NCBI RefSeq assembly: GCF_007990775.1
Contig: NZ_BJXB01000030.1
Coordinates: 1-64,000 of the forward strand
Reading direction: 5' to 3'
Origin: Deinococcus cellulosilyticus NBRC 106333 = KACC 11606
Lineage (GTDB): Bacteria; Deinococcota; Deinococci; Deinococcales; Deinococcaceae
Length of the DNA stretch: 64,000 bases
In this document: piece by piece, positions 34,273-42,779 of the stretch
How the letters are laid out: each line of letters begins with the position of its first letter
Position numbering within the stretch: position 1 is the first letter of the stretch
Program-made: the position numbers and the translations under genes
Notes under the pieces: generated by a model
What the model was told of the DNA's origin: nothing
The model's input: the letters and a program-made list of their open reading frames with translations, nothing else
Databases searched by the model: none

Positions 34273-34887
34273 ATGCCACTCACGCTCATTCCCGTGACTC
34301 CCGAGAACTGGGAGCAGCTCATTCAACTGAAATTGCCGGCAGAACAGGAAAACAGCAACCCACCCAACTGGTATGCCCTGCTTCAGGCCAACCAGCTTCA
34401 GTACCTCGCCTACGGCATCCAGAGTGAAGGCAGGATCATTGGACTCGTCACCATTGGCTGGGTGAACGACACCCGCAGTTACTGGATTCACCACCTGATG
34501 CTTGATGCAGACCACACCGAACCCCAGCATGCCCTCGAGGCCTTGCAGCTTGCCATTCGTTACATTCGCGGGCTTCCGGTGGGAACCAACATCACCTATC
34601 CCCTGCCCGCCACGCTGTACCATCCCATCACCAATCAACAATTGCAGGAACTCGGGTTTGTGCCCCTCGGAGAATTCAAAGGACAGGTGATCTATGGCCT
34701 GCAGGCCACGGCCCTGCCTCCCCTTCCCATCGAGGCACCCGTGGCAGCCCTGCCCCAGGATGAGAAAAAGGAGATAAATTGGGAAAGAATTTTGCTGGGG
34801 ATCATCCTGATTCTGCTCACACTGTATGGGTACTTTGAAGTGTATGTGCCCCGTCTGCCTCCGCCAGGTGATCTGCCCATCACCTGA
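34273..34887 (+). CDS. GNAT-like domain with C-terminal membrane anchor
   Basis: The 204-residue protein looks like an acetyltransferase-type fold (about 1-150) with LAYGIQSEGRIIGLVTIGWVNDTRSYWIHHLMLD and a terminal block LQELGFVPLGEFKGQVIYGL. A Pro/Ala linker leads to a single membrane segment (about 178-197, RILLGIILILLTLYGYF). The acetyl-CoA loop Arg/Gly signature is poor, so activity is uncertain. The domain would be cytosolic, tethered by its C-terminus. The start is leaderless-type. Confidence 0.65.
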   Translation: MPLTLIPVTPENWEQLIQLKLPAEQENSNPPNWYALLQANQLQYLAYGIQSEGRIIGLVTIGWVNDTRSYWIHHLMLDADHTEPQHALEALQLAIRYIRGLPVGTNITYPLPATLYHPITNQQLQELGFVPLGEFKGQVIYGLQATALPPLPIEAPVAALPQDEKKEINWERILLGIILILLTLYGYFEVYVPRLPPPGDLPIT

Positions 34888-34934
34888 CGGAAGTTTTCTT
34901 TTCGCCCGATTCGCCTTCCTGGAGGAACAACATC

Positions 34935-36014
34935 ATGAAAAAATGGCTCATTGCATCCGCACTGCTTTTTGGACAGGGCTTTGCCCAGCAGAACCTCGCT
35001 GAACTGCAAACCGAATACCAGAACGCCCTGAAAACCGCCCCCAAAACCACCGGAAATTCCACCTGGAAAAGCCTGATGGACCGTGTGGAAGAACTCAAAA
35101 ACCAGAGTCCCACCCCGGAAGTGCTGCAACTCAGGGCCAACATCTACAGCGATGTGAAATGGTGGATTCGGGCCAAAACTGCCTGGGAAGACTACCAGAA
35201 GGTTTCTGCCCTGAGTGCCGACCAGAAGCAGCGCTATTCTGAAGCCCTGCACAATCTGGCGTTCACTGCAGCCCACCGCAGCGAACCCGACCTGCAAGAG
35301 GCCCTGCAGTACGCCCAGAAAGCCATTGAAGTCACCCCGGATTACTACCCTGCCCGTTATCTGCTGGCAGAAACCTACCAGGACCTCGGGGATTACAACA
35401 ACGCCAAAAATGCCTGGAAACAGGTGCTGGAGCTGAATCCCAAGGACAGCAAAGCCCAGTACTTTGTCAATGTGGAAGACCGTCTGGCCAAATATGGCAA
35501 AGACCTGAATCAGGCTTTCACCAGGGGTTACGCAGCCTACGCTGAAAACCAGAAAGGTGAGGCCCTGAACCTCTTCAAGAAGACCACCGAACTGGCCCCC
35601 GACTTCTCTGAAGGCTGGCGTTACTTTGCCCGCACTGCTTTCGAGCTTGGAGATGCAAAGGCCGCCATGGAAGGCTACCAGAAGCTGACCGAGATCGAAG
35701 GCCAGACCCCAGAAAACACCTTCTGGCTGAACTATGCCACCGAAGCCAGCCAATTTGGCATGGATGCCGTGAAAGCCTACCGTTCTGGCTACACCGCCTA
35801 CCAGAACAAGAACTTCAAGGACGCCGAGAACCTCTTCAAACAGGCCACCTCCCTGAGCCCCAGTTACCAGAAAGCCTGGGCCTGGCTTGGACGGGTCAGG
35901 TATGAGCAAAAGAACTACTCTGGAGCAGTCCAGGCCTACATGCAGGCTGTAACGCTTGATCCAGACGATGAAAGCAGCGAGTATTACCTGAAGCTGGCCA
36001 AGAATCGCAAATAA
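34935..36014 (+). CDS. Exported TPR-repeat protein
   Basis: The 359-residue product has a signal peptide (MKKWLIASALLFGQGFA-QQ) followed by about eight tetratricopeptide repeats spread over residues 50-350. Clear units are YAQKAIEVTPDYYPARYLLAE, AWKQVLELNPKDSKAQYF and NYSGAVQAYMQAVTLDPDDE. TPR scaffolds mediate protein contacts; in this location they would act in the periplasm or on the outer envelope. CTGGAGGAACAACATC precedes the ATG. A strong terminator follows. Confidence 0.9.
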   Translation: MKKWLIASALLFGQGFAQQNLAELQTEYQNALKTAPKTTGNSTWKSLMDRVEELKNQSPTPEVLQLRANIYSDVKWWIRAKTAWEDYQKVSALSADQKQRYSEALHNLAFTAAHRSEPDLQEALQYAQKAIEVTPDYYPARYLLAETYQDLGDYNNAKNAWKQVLELNPKDSKAQYFVNVEDRLAKYGKDLNQAFTRGYAAYAENQKGEALNLFKKTTELAPDFSEGWRYFARTAFELGDAKAAMEGYQKLTEIEGQTPENTFWLNYATEASQFGMDAVKAYRSGYTAYQNKNFKDAENLFKQATSLSPSYQKAWAWLGRVRYEQKNYSGAVQAYMQAVTLDPDDESSEYYLKLAKNRK

Positions 36015-36029
36015 TGATCCTGATAACTC

Positions 36030-36063
36030 AAACCCTTTCCTCCGCGAAAGGGTTTTTCTTTTT
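36030..36063 (+). terminator. Intrinsic terminator of the TPR gene
   Basis: The 10-bp stem AAACCCTTTC / GAAAGGGTTT with a 6-nt loop is followed by TTCTTTTT. Confidence 0.88.
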
Positions 36064-36096
36064 GCTGACGGCGGACGGCTGATGGCTGATGGCTGG
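36064..36096. repeat. Half heptamer element 5 (TCAGCNN type)
   Basis: On the minus strand ATCAGCC, ATCAGCC, GTCCGCC, GTCAGC run in 7-nt steps. It abuts the TPR terminator, which occupies the position of the inner stem-loop. No opposite arm was found. Confidence 0.65.
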
Positions 36097-36155
36097 ATGG
36101 GACATCTGTAAGTCCAGTTCTGTTATATTAGACGGGCATTTCCCACAGGAGCCTT

Positions 36156-36917
36156 ATGCTTTTTGCACTCGACAAAGACCCCAGACTGCAGGCCTTCCAG
36201 CAAAGCCTATCGAAGTTCCATCACAACAACACCGATCCCCAGAAAGCCAAAGAGCTGGGCAAGATGCTGGGCAACCTGTATTATCACGACCTTTATCAGG
36301 ATAAGGGCTTTTATGCTGCTGCCCGGGAGGTTGCAGATCGATTGTGCAGCATTGATCCTGCAGCCCACCAGAGCGTCAGGCGGGCGTGGGTGCGGGCCCT
36401 GAATGCCCTGGAGCCGCAGGGAGAACTCGATGAGGTGGTCAGCCAGATCTACTGGAGCCGCAAATCCCGCTGGGAACGTCTGGCAAAACAGCTGAAAATT
36501 GCAGTGCCCAAGAAGTTTCTGGCTTACCGGGCCATCAAGGGCTCTGCTTTTGTTGAAGCGGTGGCACGGGCCTGGGAAGAGGAAGAATTCCCCCTGATGT
36601 CGGTCTGGCAGGAGTCGCTGGCCTCCTGGTCCCTGTCTGAAAAAGCTGCAAGGCAGTTTTTTGGGGAGCCTTTCGAAGAGGAAGATGCCGTGCTCTTTGT
36701 TGCCGAGATTCCCTTCGAGCAGACATTCATGGACAAGTTTCTGGACGGAGGAACGCTGGTGCTGGGCCATTTTGAAGAGGACCTGATTTTTGCTGGTGGC
36801 TACAAATCTGGAGACATTTTTGCCCTCAAGGAACGCACCATTGTGAAGTACCGGGGCTTTGAGTACACCTTTGACCAGCGCAAACTGCTGAGCAACATTC
36901 TGAAGGCAGGGATCTGA
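36156..36917 (+). CDS. Cytosolic protein of unknown function (253 aa)
   Basis: The product is soluble with a helical first half (about 1-110) and a mixed alpha/beta second half containing FGEPFEEEDAVLFVAEIPFEQTFMDKFLDGGTLVLGHFEEDLIF, split here as residues about 168-212. It has a very regular charge pattern and no catalytic signature that I recognise. AGGAGCCTT precedes the ATG, and TATATT at 36124-36129 could be its -10. A 55-codon gene starts one base after its stop codon, suggesting a two-gene unit. Confidence 0.75.
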   Translation: MLFALDKDPRLQAFQQSLSKFHHNNTDPQKAKELGKMLGNLYYHDLYQDKGFYAAAREVADRLCSIDPAAHQSVRRAWVRALNALEPQGELDEVVSQIYWSRKSRWERLAKQLKIAVPKKFLAYRAIKGSAFVEAVARAWEEEEFPLMSVWQESLASWSLSEKAARQFFGEPFEEEDAVLFVAEIPFEQTFMDKFLDGGTLVLGHFEEDLIFAGGYKSGDIFALKERTIVKYRGFEYTFDQRKLLSNILKAGI

Positions 36918-36918
36918 C

Positions 36919-37086
36919 GTGGCCCGCAAAAACACCCCCGAAGTCAAGAAACCCGAGGCTGTTCTGAAGGTCATCCAGCAGCTCAGAGAGCAGGCCAGCA
37001 CACCTGAGGTGCGCGCCCGTGCCATCAGCATGTATGGGGAAGATGATCCTGAAGTCCATCTTAAGCTCAGCAAAAGGTCCTCTTAA
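36919..37086 (+). CDS. Small basic/acidic helical protein (55 aa)
   Basis: A GTG one base after the upstream stop codon opens a 55-codon frame: ARKNTPEVKKPEAVLKV, then IQQLREQASTPEVRARAI, then MYGEDDPEVHLKLSKRSS. The composition is that of a real protein: charged, helical, no low-complexity run. It has no own ribosome site, so translation would be coupled to the preceding gene. Function is unknown; a partner or regulator of the 253-residue protein is a reasonable guess. Confidence 0.6.
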   Translation: MARKNTPEVKKPEAVLKVIQQLREQASTPEVRARAISMYGEDDPEVHLKLSKRSS

Positions 37087-37333
37087 GAGGAGAAATAGCA
37101 TATCCTACAAAGCAAAAAGCTTGCAGGACTTAATCTGTTCTCAGGTTTTATGAACCTGTTGTGGAGAACACATTTGATGCCACAACAGCAGATTCTGGTG
37201 AAAGATTGGCCCCGTCCCCATTTCAACGTGAAGGGCAAAAGCATACAGGGCACCCGGGAACCGGACACCCTGCATTCAGGACAGATCCTTGATTGTGTTG
37301 TGAAGTTTGTGGTGAAGCGGATGGATTCGAGGC

Positions 37334-37555
37334 TTACTCTTCGTGCTCATCGTCCAGCGTAGAAATGTATTCCTTGAGACTTGCCGTGTCCCCCGCTGAA
37401 AGATCCTGTGCGATTTTCTCAATCGCCAGTCGGACAACCTCACTCTTGGAGATGAGGCGTTCCGGGCTGGAGAGTTCATACGCAGTCTTGGTCAGGAGTG
37501 CGTCTTGCTCTTCAGAGATGACGACTTGCAGGCGCTTTTTTTCTTTCTTCGGCAC
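37334..37555 (-). CDS. Ribbon-helix-helix-like small DNA-binding protein
   Basis: The 73-residue product reads as a basic strand (PKKEKKRLQVVISEEQDALL) then two helices with a KSEVVRLAIEKIAQDL segment, the usual CopG/Arc pattern. An acidic tail (TLDDEHEE) closes it. The GTG at 37555 is preferred over the GTG at 37561 because AAAGGAG is then 5 nt upstream; the outer GTG overlaps that site. No toxin gene lies beside it. It is divergent from murA. Confidence 0.72.
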   Translation of the reverse strand: MPKKEKKRLQVVISEEQDALLTKTAYELSSPERLISKSEVVRLAIEKIAQDLSAGDTASLKEYISTLDDEHEE

Positions 37556-37615
37556 GGTCACTCCTTTAGGAATATTTTAGCATCCAGAAATACACACAAA
37601 CAACACTATCAGATA

Positions 37616-37645
37616 TTGGACTTCCATGAGTCAAGTGTGTAAGAT
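37616..37645 (+). promoter_or_regulatory. Promoter of murA
   Basis: TTGGAC (37616-37621), 18-nt spacer and TAAGAT (37640-37645) lie about 65 nt upstream of the murA start. Confidence 0.55.
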
Positions 37646-37709
37646 ACTCCTAGGGCACAGCCCATACACTCTGGTAACAACTCAGCACCTGCTGATCTGA
37701 AAGGACACT

Positions 37710-38999
37710 ATGCTTCTGGACACCCCCATTACCATTTTCGGTGGCTCCCACCTGAGCGGCGAATTCAAAGCACAACCCTCCAAAAATGCCGCGCTGCCCA
37801 TCATCGTGGCCAGCCTGCTCAGCAAAGAGCCCGTTGTTTTGCACGGGATTCCCAGACTCGCAGACATCTACACCATTCTTGAACTGATGACCGGCCTCGG
37901 CACCAAATACCGCTGGCTCGGACCCAACACTTTGGAGCTCCACACCCCCGAACTGACCTCCACCGTGGCCCCTTATGCTCTCGTGAGCAAGATGCGGGCT
38001 TCTTTCATTCTGATGGGCAGCCTGCTCTCCCGCGCAGGACACGCCGAAGTCAGCATGCCCGGCGGTTGCGCTTTCGGTCAGCGTCCTGTGGACCAGCACA
38101 TCAAGGCTTTCCGCGCCATGGGTGCAGAGGTGGACGAAGAGGGCGGCAATTTTATCGCCACCCGCACCGATACCTTCAATGGCTCCTACGTCTTTGAAAT
38201 CCTCACCGTGGGCGGCACCCAGAACGCCATCCTCGCCGCAGTCCTCGGTGAAGGAACGGTCATTCTGGACAACGCCAGCATTGACACCGATGTTGTGGAC
38301 ATGGTGCGCTTCCTGAACTCCCTCGGTGCCCAGATTGAAGGGGTTGGAACCAATACCATCGTGATCCACGGGGTGAAAGAACTGCGCGGTGGCGAGTACA
38401 CCGTGATCCCCGACCGCATCGAAGCCAGCACCATGTTGATTGCCGCAGTTGCCACCAGAAGCCAGCTGACGGTCACCAACGTGATCCCTGGTCACCTGCG
38501 TGCAGTCACCTCCAAACTTGTGGAAATGGGTGCCCACATTCTGGAACTCGACCACAACACCCTCTCCATCGATGCCCGTCATGGCGAACTGCGCCCCGTG
38601 AACCTCACCACCAGTGAGTTCCCCGGGTTCCCCACCGACGTGCAGCCCCAGATGAGCGCTCTGCTGGCCACCGTCCCTGGCACCAGCATCGTGATGGACA
38701 AGGTTTACCCCGAGCGCCTCACCCACGTGGTGGAACTGCGCCGCATGGGAGCCAACATCGAAGTGCCCGAACACACCCAGGTCATCCAGGGCAAGAAACT
38801 GCATGGTGCACCTGTCCGCGCTGCAGACATCCGCGCCGGAGCCGCACTGGTGGTCGCTGCCATGGCCGCCGAAGGCAAGTCCGTCATCGACGGCGTGCGC
38901 TTCCTGAACCGTGGCTATGAACGCCTCACGGAGCGCCTGCAGGCCGTCGGGGTGCACATCGAGCAGAACCAGCAACTCGTTGCTGCTGCAATGGACTGA
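37710..38999 (+). CDS. murA: UDP-N-acetylglucosamine 1-carboxyvinyltransferase
   Basis: The 429-residue enzyme catalyses the first committed step of peptidoglycan synthesis, transferring enolpyruvate from PEP to UDP-GlcNAc. SKNAALP (residues 24-30) carries the conserved Lys/Asn, and the active-site Cys is C120 in MPGGCAFGQRPVD. Its presence rather than Asp predicts fosfomycin sensitivity at the enzyme level. FPTDVQPQ and the late FLNRGYERL are further signatures. AAAGGACACT precedes the ATG. Confidence 0.96.
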   Translation: MLLDTPITIFGGSHLSGEFKAQPSKNAALPIIVASLLSKEPVVLHGIPRLADIYTILELMTGLGTKYRWLGPNTLELHTPELTSTVAPYALVSKMRASFILMGSLLSRAGHAEVSMPGGCAFGQRPVDQHIKAFRAMGAEVDEEGGNFIATRTDTFNGSYVFEILTVGGTQNAILAAVLGEGTVILDNASIDTDVVDMVRFLNSLGAQIEGVGTNTIVIHGVKELRGGEYTVIPDRIEASTMLIAAVATRSQLTVTNVIPGHLRAVTSKLVEMGAHILELDHNTLSIDARHGELRPVNLTTSEFPGFPTDVQPQMSALLATVPGTSIVMDKVYPERLTHVVELRRMGANIEVPEHTQVIQGKKLHGAPVRAADIRAGAALVVAAMAAEGKSVIDGVRFLNRGYERLTERLQAVGVHIEQNQQLVAAAMD

Positions 39000-39039
39000 G
39001 CCTCAGGCCTTCACCTCGTACCCTCTCCTCGCTGCGCTT

Positions 39040-39069
39040 TCCTCTCCCTGACAGGGAGAGGATTTTTTT
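39040..39069 (+). terminator. Intrinsic terminator of murA
   Basis: The 10-bp stem TCCTCTCCCT / AGGGAGAGGA with a 3-nt loop is followed by seven T residues. Confidence 0.9.
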
Positions 39070-39190
39070 GTGCCACACAACTGTGTACATTCCCTTCCAC
39101 ATCAGATGTCACAGTCGAGTAAACTGGTTTCATTATGTCCGCCGAGTACACCCTTCTCTCTCGTCAGCGAAGCGAGGTGCGTTTCGACCC

Positions 39191-40279
39191 GTGATCGCTG
39201 AAAAATTAATAGACCTCGAGCGCGAGTACCGCAATCTGGAGCGCGAGATGAGCAATCCCGAAGTCTTCGGGAACAATGATGCTTACCTCAAACTGAACCG
39301 GAGGTATGCTGAACTTTCGCCCATCATGCAGCTCTGGGAGGAGTACAAGCGCCTTTCGGACTCGAAAAAACAAGCCGAAGAGTTGCTGTCCGATCCTGAC
39401 ATGCGGGAACTGGCAGAACTGGACCTGGAGACCGCAAACAGCCGCATCCCTGAAATTGAGCAGGAACTGGATGTGCTGCTGCTGCCCAAAGACCCCAGGG
39501 ATGAACGCAACGTCATTCTGGAGATCCGCTCGGGTGCCGGAGGGGACGAAGCTGCGCTTTTTGCAGCTGACCTGCTGCGTATGTACGAACGGTATTGTGT
39601 GAAGGCTGGCCTGAAGATGGAACTGCTGGACTCCAACCCCAGCGACCTGGGGGGATTCTCCAAGGTGGTGGTGGAACTCTCCGGAGAACGGGCCTACAGC
39701 CACTTCAAGTTTGAGGGGGGCGTGCACCGGGTTCAGCGGGTTCCTGCCACAGAGTCCCAGGGCCGCATCCACACCAGCACCGTGACGGTTGCCGTGATGC
39801 CCGAGGTGGAAGAATCCGAAGTGGACCTCAACATGAATGAGGTTCGCATCGATGTGTTCCGTTCTCAGGGTGCCGGAGGTCAGGGGGTCAACACCACCGA
39901 CTCTGCTGTGCGCGTCGTGTACCGCCCGGGAACCCCGGATGAACTGATCGTGGTGTGTCAGGATGCCCGCAGTCAGATCAAGAACCGGGAAAAGGCCCTG
40001 AACGTCCTCAGAAGCCGTCTTGCCGAGATGCAGAGGCAGGAAGAAGAGGAAAAAATCCGCAGTGAACGCCAGAGCATGATTGGCTCCGGGGACCGCAGCG
40101 AGAAGATCCGCACCTACAATTACCCCCAGAACCGCGTCACCGATCATCGTCTCAGCGGAGACGACAAAAACCACCCGCTGGATGTGGTGATGAACGGCAA
40201 CCTGGAAGATCTGCTGGAGGCCCTGCAACGCCTGCAACGCGAGGAACTGCTTGCCGAGATGGCCGAGGCTGCAGAGTGA
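39191..40279 (+). CDS. prfA: Peptide chain release factor 1
   Basis: The 362-residue factor has the codon-recognition motif PAT (in VQRVPATESQGRIHTST) that reads UAA and UAG, and the peptidyl-tRNA hydrolysis motif GGQ in SQGAGGQGVNTTDSAVR. I chose the GTG at 39191 because it gives the normal RF1 length and N-terminus (IAEKLIDLEREYRNLE). GAGGTG lies about 10 nt upstream. The frame is open to 39068, but that part overlaps the murA terminator and is not RF1-like. Confidence 0.95.
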   Translation: MIAEKLIDLEREYRNLEREMSNPEVFGNNDAYLKLNRRYAELSPIMQLWEEYKRLSDSKKQAEELLSDPDMRELAELDLETANSRIPEIEQELDVLLLPKDPRDERNVILEIRSGAGGDEAALFAADLLRMYERYCVKAGLKMELLDSNPSDLGGFSKVVVELSGERAYSHFKFEGGVHRVQRVPATESQGRIHTSTVTVAVMPEVEESEVDLNMNEVRIDVFRSQGAGGQGVNTTDSAVRVVYRPGTPDELIVVCQDARSQIKNREKALNVLRSRLAEMQRQEEEEKIRSERQSMIGSGDRSEKIRTYNYPQNRVTDHRLSGDDKNHPLDVVMNGNLEDLLEALQRLQREELLAEMAEAAE

Positions 40280-40288
40280 GGGGGCCAT

Positions 40289-40783
40289 GTGGCAAGGCGT
40301 GAACTGCTGGTCACTGCAGCCATCCTGAGGGACAAACTGGGCCGCATCCTGCTGGTCGGGAACGACTGGCAGCGCTCAGGACGGGTGCGTTACACCCTGC
40401 CCGGAGGTGTGGTCGAGCATGGAGAAACAGCCCCCCAGGCCCTGGTCCGGGAAATTCTGGAAGAAACCGGGCTCAAGCTCAAGAAGATCCACCACCTGGC
40501 TTACTGTGTGCACATCGAAGATGTGCGCAGACATGACCGGGCCATCAGTCTGGTCTTCGAGGCCGACTGGGAAGGCCTGCTGAACCCCAGAGACCCCGAT
40601 GGTTTCATTGTGGAGGCCCGTTTCTTCACCGCCGAGGAGATCACCCGCATGCTGGACTCTCCCCCCATCCGCGACCCCCTGACCGATTACCTGACTTCAG
40701 GAATTCCCGGGCTGTTCTACGCCTTCTCGGGCTGGGATGGAAAGGGCGGAATTCGGATTCCAACCATCAAAAAAGAAGTCTGA
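40289..40783 (+). CDS. NUDIX hydrolase
   Basis: The 164-residue enzyme has a complete NUDIX box, GGVVEHGETAPQALVREILE plus ETGL (about residues 39-62), in which the REILEE glutamates bind Mg. It should hydrolyse a nucleoside-diphosphate-linked substrate. Deinococcus has an expanded NUDIX family, and the substrate of this one is unknown. The GTG start follows GAGGGGGCCAT and lies 9 bases after prfA, so it is probably in the same operon. Confidence 0.92.
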   Translation: MARRELLVTAAILRDKLGRILLVGNDWQRSGRVRYTLPGGVVEHGETAPQALVREILEETGLKLKKIHHLAYCVHIEDVRRHDRAISLVFEADWEGLLNPRDPDGFIVEARFFTAEEITRMLDSPPIRDPLTDYLTSGIPGLFYAFSGWDGKGGIRIPTIKKEV

Positions 40784-40798
40784 TTCGAGGCATTCTGC

Positions 40799-40829
40799 GC
40801 CCCTCTCTGGTCCAGAGAGGGGCATTCTT
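40799..40829. terminator. Convergent terminator, NUDIX gene / methyltransferase gene
   Basis: GCCCCTCTCTGG and its complement, separated by one T, give a 10-12 bp stem (40799-40823). The T tract is weak (ATTCTT), so it is less certain than the others. Confidence 0.6.
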
Positions 40830-40833
40830 GAAT

Positions 40834-41451
40834 TCAGGTTGTGGTGGCAAGTCCCCAGAAATATGTTCCCGACCAGTATTCTCCTCCCATCAAGCCGAGC
40901 AAGTCCTCTCTGGTCGGAAAGTTCTTGAGCACCTCATGGGTCTCCCCGGAAAGAAGATGGCGGGCCTGATGGGTGTTGCCTTCTTCATCCACTCTGGAGA
41001 TGGGTGTGCTGTTGCCCTCCACATACAGGTTGTCCATCAAGATCAGTGGTCTTCCTGCACCAACAGCCTCTCGGATTCCCTTCAGGAAATCTGCCCTTCT
41101 GGAGATCGGAACGTGCGAGAACCAGAATCCTGCGAACACCACATCCACCTCACAGGGCTTCGGGCGAAACGCATCTCCCAGCTCAAATTGCACCGGGCAA
41201 AGGTAAGTCTTGCTGCGAGCCAGATCGAGCACCTCCTGTCCAATGTCTGTTGCATGGATGCTTTTTGCTGTTCTGGAGAGCCGCTCGGTCCAGTATCCTG
41301 TCCCGCAGGCCAGTTCCAGCACAGCAAAACGCTGCACCCTTTTCTGCAGGTGCAGCGTGAAATCGGTGATGTCCTGTTGCCGTTCAGGTCTGGCGTAGAT
41401 GCGTTCGTACTCACTGGCCCGTCTGGCGTAATACCCTTGCAGGTCTGTCAT
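40834..41451 (-). CDS. Class I SAM-dependent methyltransferase
   Basis: The 205-residue protein has SAM motif I VLELACGTGYWT (about 44-55), the acidic residue of motif II in IHATDIG and motif IV DVVFAGFWFSHVP. It begins YYARRASEYERIYARPERQ, as do small-molecule or lipid methyltransferases of this type. The substrate is not known. A TATGCT at 41469-41474 may be the -10, and no clear ribosome site is visible. Confidence 0.88.
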   Translation of the reverse strand: MTDLQGYYARRASEYERIYARPERQQDITDFTLHLQKRVQRFAVLELACGTGYWTERLSRTAKSIHATDIGQEVLDLARSKTYLCPVQFELGDAFRPKPCEVDVVFAGFWFSHVPISRRADFLKGIREAVGAGRPLILMDNLYVEGNSTPISRVDEEGNTHQARHLLSGETHEVLKNFPTREDLLGLMGGEYWSGTYFWGLATTT

Positions 41452-41474
41452 TCAGAAACCCACAAAAAAGCATA

Positions 41475-42461
41475 TCACTCTTCCCGGTTGGTGATGCGCT
41501 CCAGCCACGAACGCACCTGACGTTCGTTCAGCACCCGGGTGACTTTCAGGTCGGCTTTCAGGGCACTGAACATGCGCATGCTGTTCCACGTTCTGTGGTA
41601 GGTGGGGGGGCCCAGCAGGATCACCCGGCGGTCTTCAAGCACAGGAATGTCTGATGGCGTGCCCTCTCCCCACACCCAGTTCTCACTGGCCTCGCTGAGG
41701 GTCAGGTCCCCGAGCAGGGCTTCGTGGGTGTACATGTTCCAGCAGCCCTCCACATGGTCTTCCCCTTCCTGGGGGCCATCCCCACGGGCAACAGCAATGA
41801 TGCGCTCGCTGGTGCGTTTGCGTTTAAAAAGGCCTTTCTGTGGGAACACGTCCATCAGGAGGACATGGAGCTGAAAATTGTCCACCACGCCACTGAGAAG
41901 ACCCTCAATGCCCAGACCCGTGGAAGGTTCCAGCACCACCACAGGCTCTTCATGCATCACCGGAATGAGCTTGCTGAGCCAGTGCGCCCCCTCGTGGTGC
42001 TCACTGAGGGGTTCCAGCAGAGGGAGCAATGGAGCAGCCTCTGATCTGGCTGCAGGACTGACGGACAGCAGGGCAATGGCAGGCCTCCAGAACAGTTCCA
42101 GATCATCGAGGGCTGCCAGGCATTCCTCGGACAGGTTCTCAGGATCGGTGCACCCTGACAGGTGTTCTTCTGCCCGGTGGAGCACCTCCTCCAGGCGGTC
42201 CAGGAGAGCATCCTGCACATCCTTTGGAGAACATCCTCCTTCCAGAAAAGCCCCGATGCACATGCCAATCAGGCCTGCCTTTCCTGCATGGGAAAGGCTG
42301 AGGCCCGAAGCCAGATCCCTGAGGGCCTCCTCCACCGCAGTTCTGGGTTGTTTGCGGGCCTCGTCGAACACACACTGGGCCAGAGGATAGAGATCGTCCG
42401 GGGTGCTGTTTTCGTCCTGTGCAGAAATCAATAACTGTTCAACAGCGTGTTTCAAAGTCAC
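41475..42461 (-). CDS. Protein of unknown function (328 aa)
   Basis: The protein is soluble, acidic and mostly helical in its first half (DDLELFWRPAIALLSVSPAARSEAAPLLPLLEPL). The second half is mixed (VVVLEPSTGLGIEGLLSGVVDNFQLHVLLMDVFP, then WNMYTHEALLGDLTLSE and RRVILLGPPTYHRTWNSMRMFSAL). It resembles bacterial proteins annotated only as hypothetical. The start is a GTG at 42461 with AGGAG 6 nt upstream. It ends 23 bp before the methyltransferase start, so both may be co-transcribed. Confidence 0.75.
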   Translation of the reverse strand: MTLKHAVEQLLISAQDENSTPDDLYPLAQCVFDEARKQPRTAVEEALRDLASGLSLSHAGKAGLIGMCIGAFLEGGCSPKDVQDALLDRLEEVLHRAEEHLSGCTDPENLSEECLAALDDLELFWRPAIALLSVSPAARSEAAPLLPLLEPLSEHHEGAHWLSKLIPVMHEEPVVVLEPSTGLGIEGLLSGVVDNFQLHVLLMDVFPQKGLFKRKRTSERIIAVARGDGPQEGEDHVEGCWNMYTHEALLGDLTLSEASENWVWGEGTPSDIPVLEDRRVILLGPPTYHRTWNSMRMFSALKADLKVTRVLNERQVRSWLERITNREE

Positions 42462-42571
42462 CTCTGGCTCCTCATTCTCATCCTACTGGTTTTGTGAGGA
42501 TTTCGCTGTCCTTCAGGTCTCTGCACAGTAAGGTCATGCAGAGTCGCCTTTGGGTGGATGTCATTACAAAA

Positions 42572-42731
42572 GGCCGTCAGCCTTCAGCCATCAGCACCAA
42601 AACAACTGGGGGCTTTCACTTCAGCCACCACAAACAACTGCTTTGCTTTCCAGCACAGTGCAAACCTTTCATTGGTCCGCTGCAAAAGCATCCAGACATC
42701 TTTTGCTGAAGGCTGATCGCTGATCGCTTCC
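42572..42731. repeat. Heptamer-arm inverted element 6 (TCAGCNN type)
   Basis: The left arm (42574-42597) reads GTCAGCC, TTCAGCC, ATCAGCA. The right arm (42702-42730) on the other strand reads ATCAGCG, ATCAGCC, TTCAGCA. It fills the gap between the YibE/F-type gene and the 328-residue protein gene. Confidence 0.72.
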
Positions 42732-42779
42732 CACCTCAAAGAATCAGGCTTTGCGATGATCCAGTCCCGCAAATGAAGG

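Noticed and set aside
37087..37333. Frames and short hairpins between the 55-codon gene and the RHH-like gene
   Set aside because: No ribosome site, no T tract after the hairpins, and the 70-codon plus frame is antisense to the RHH gene.
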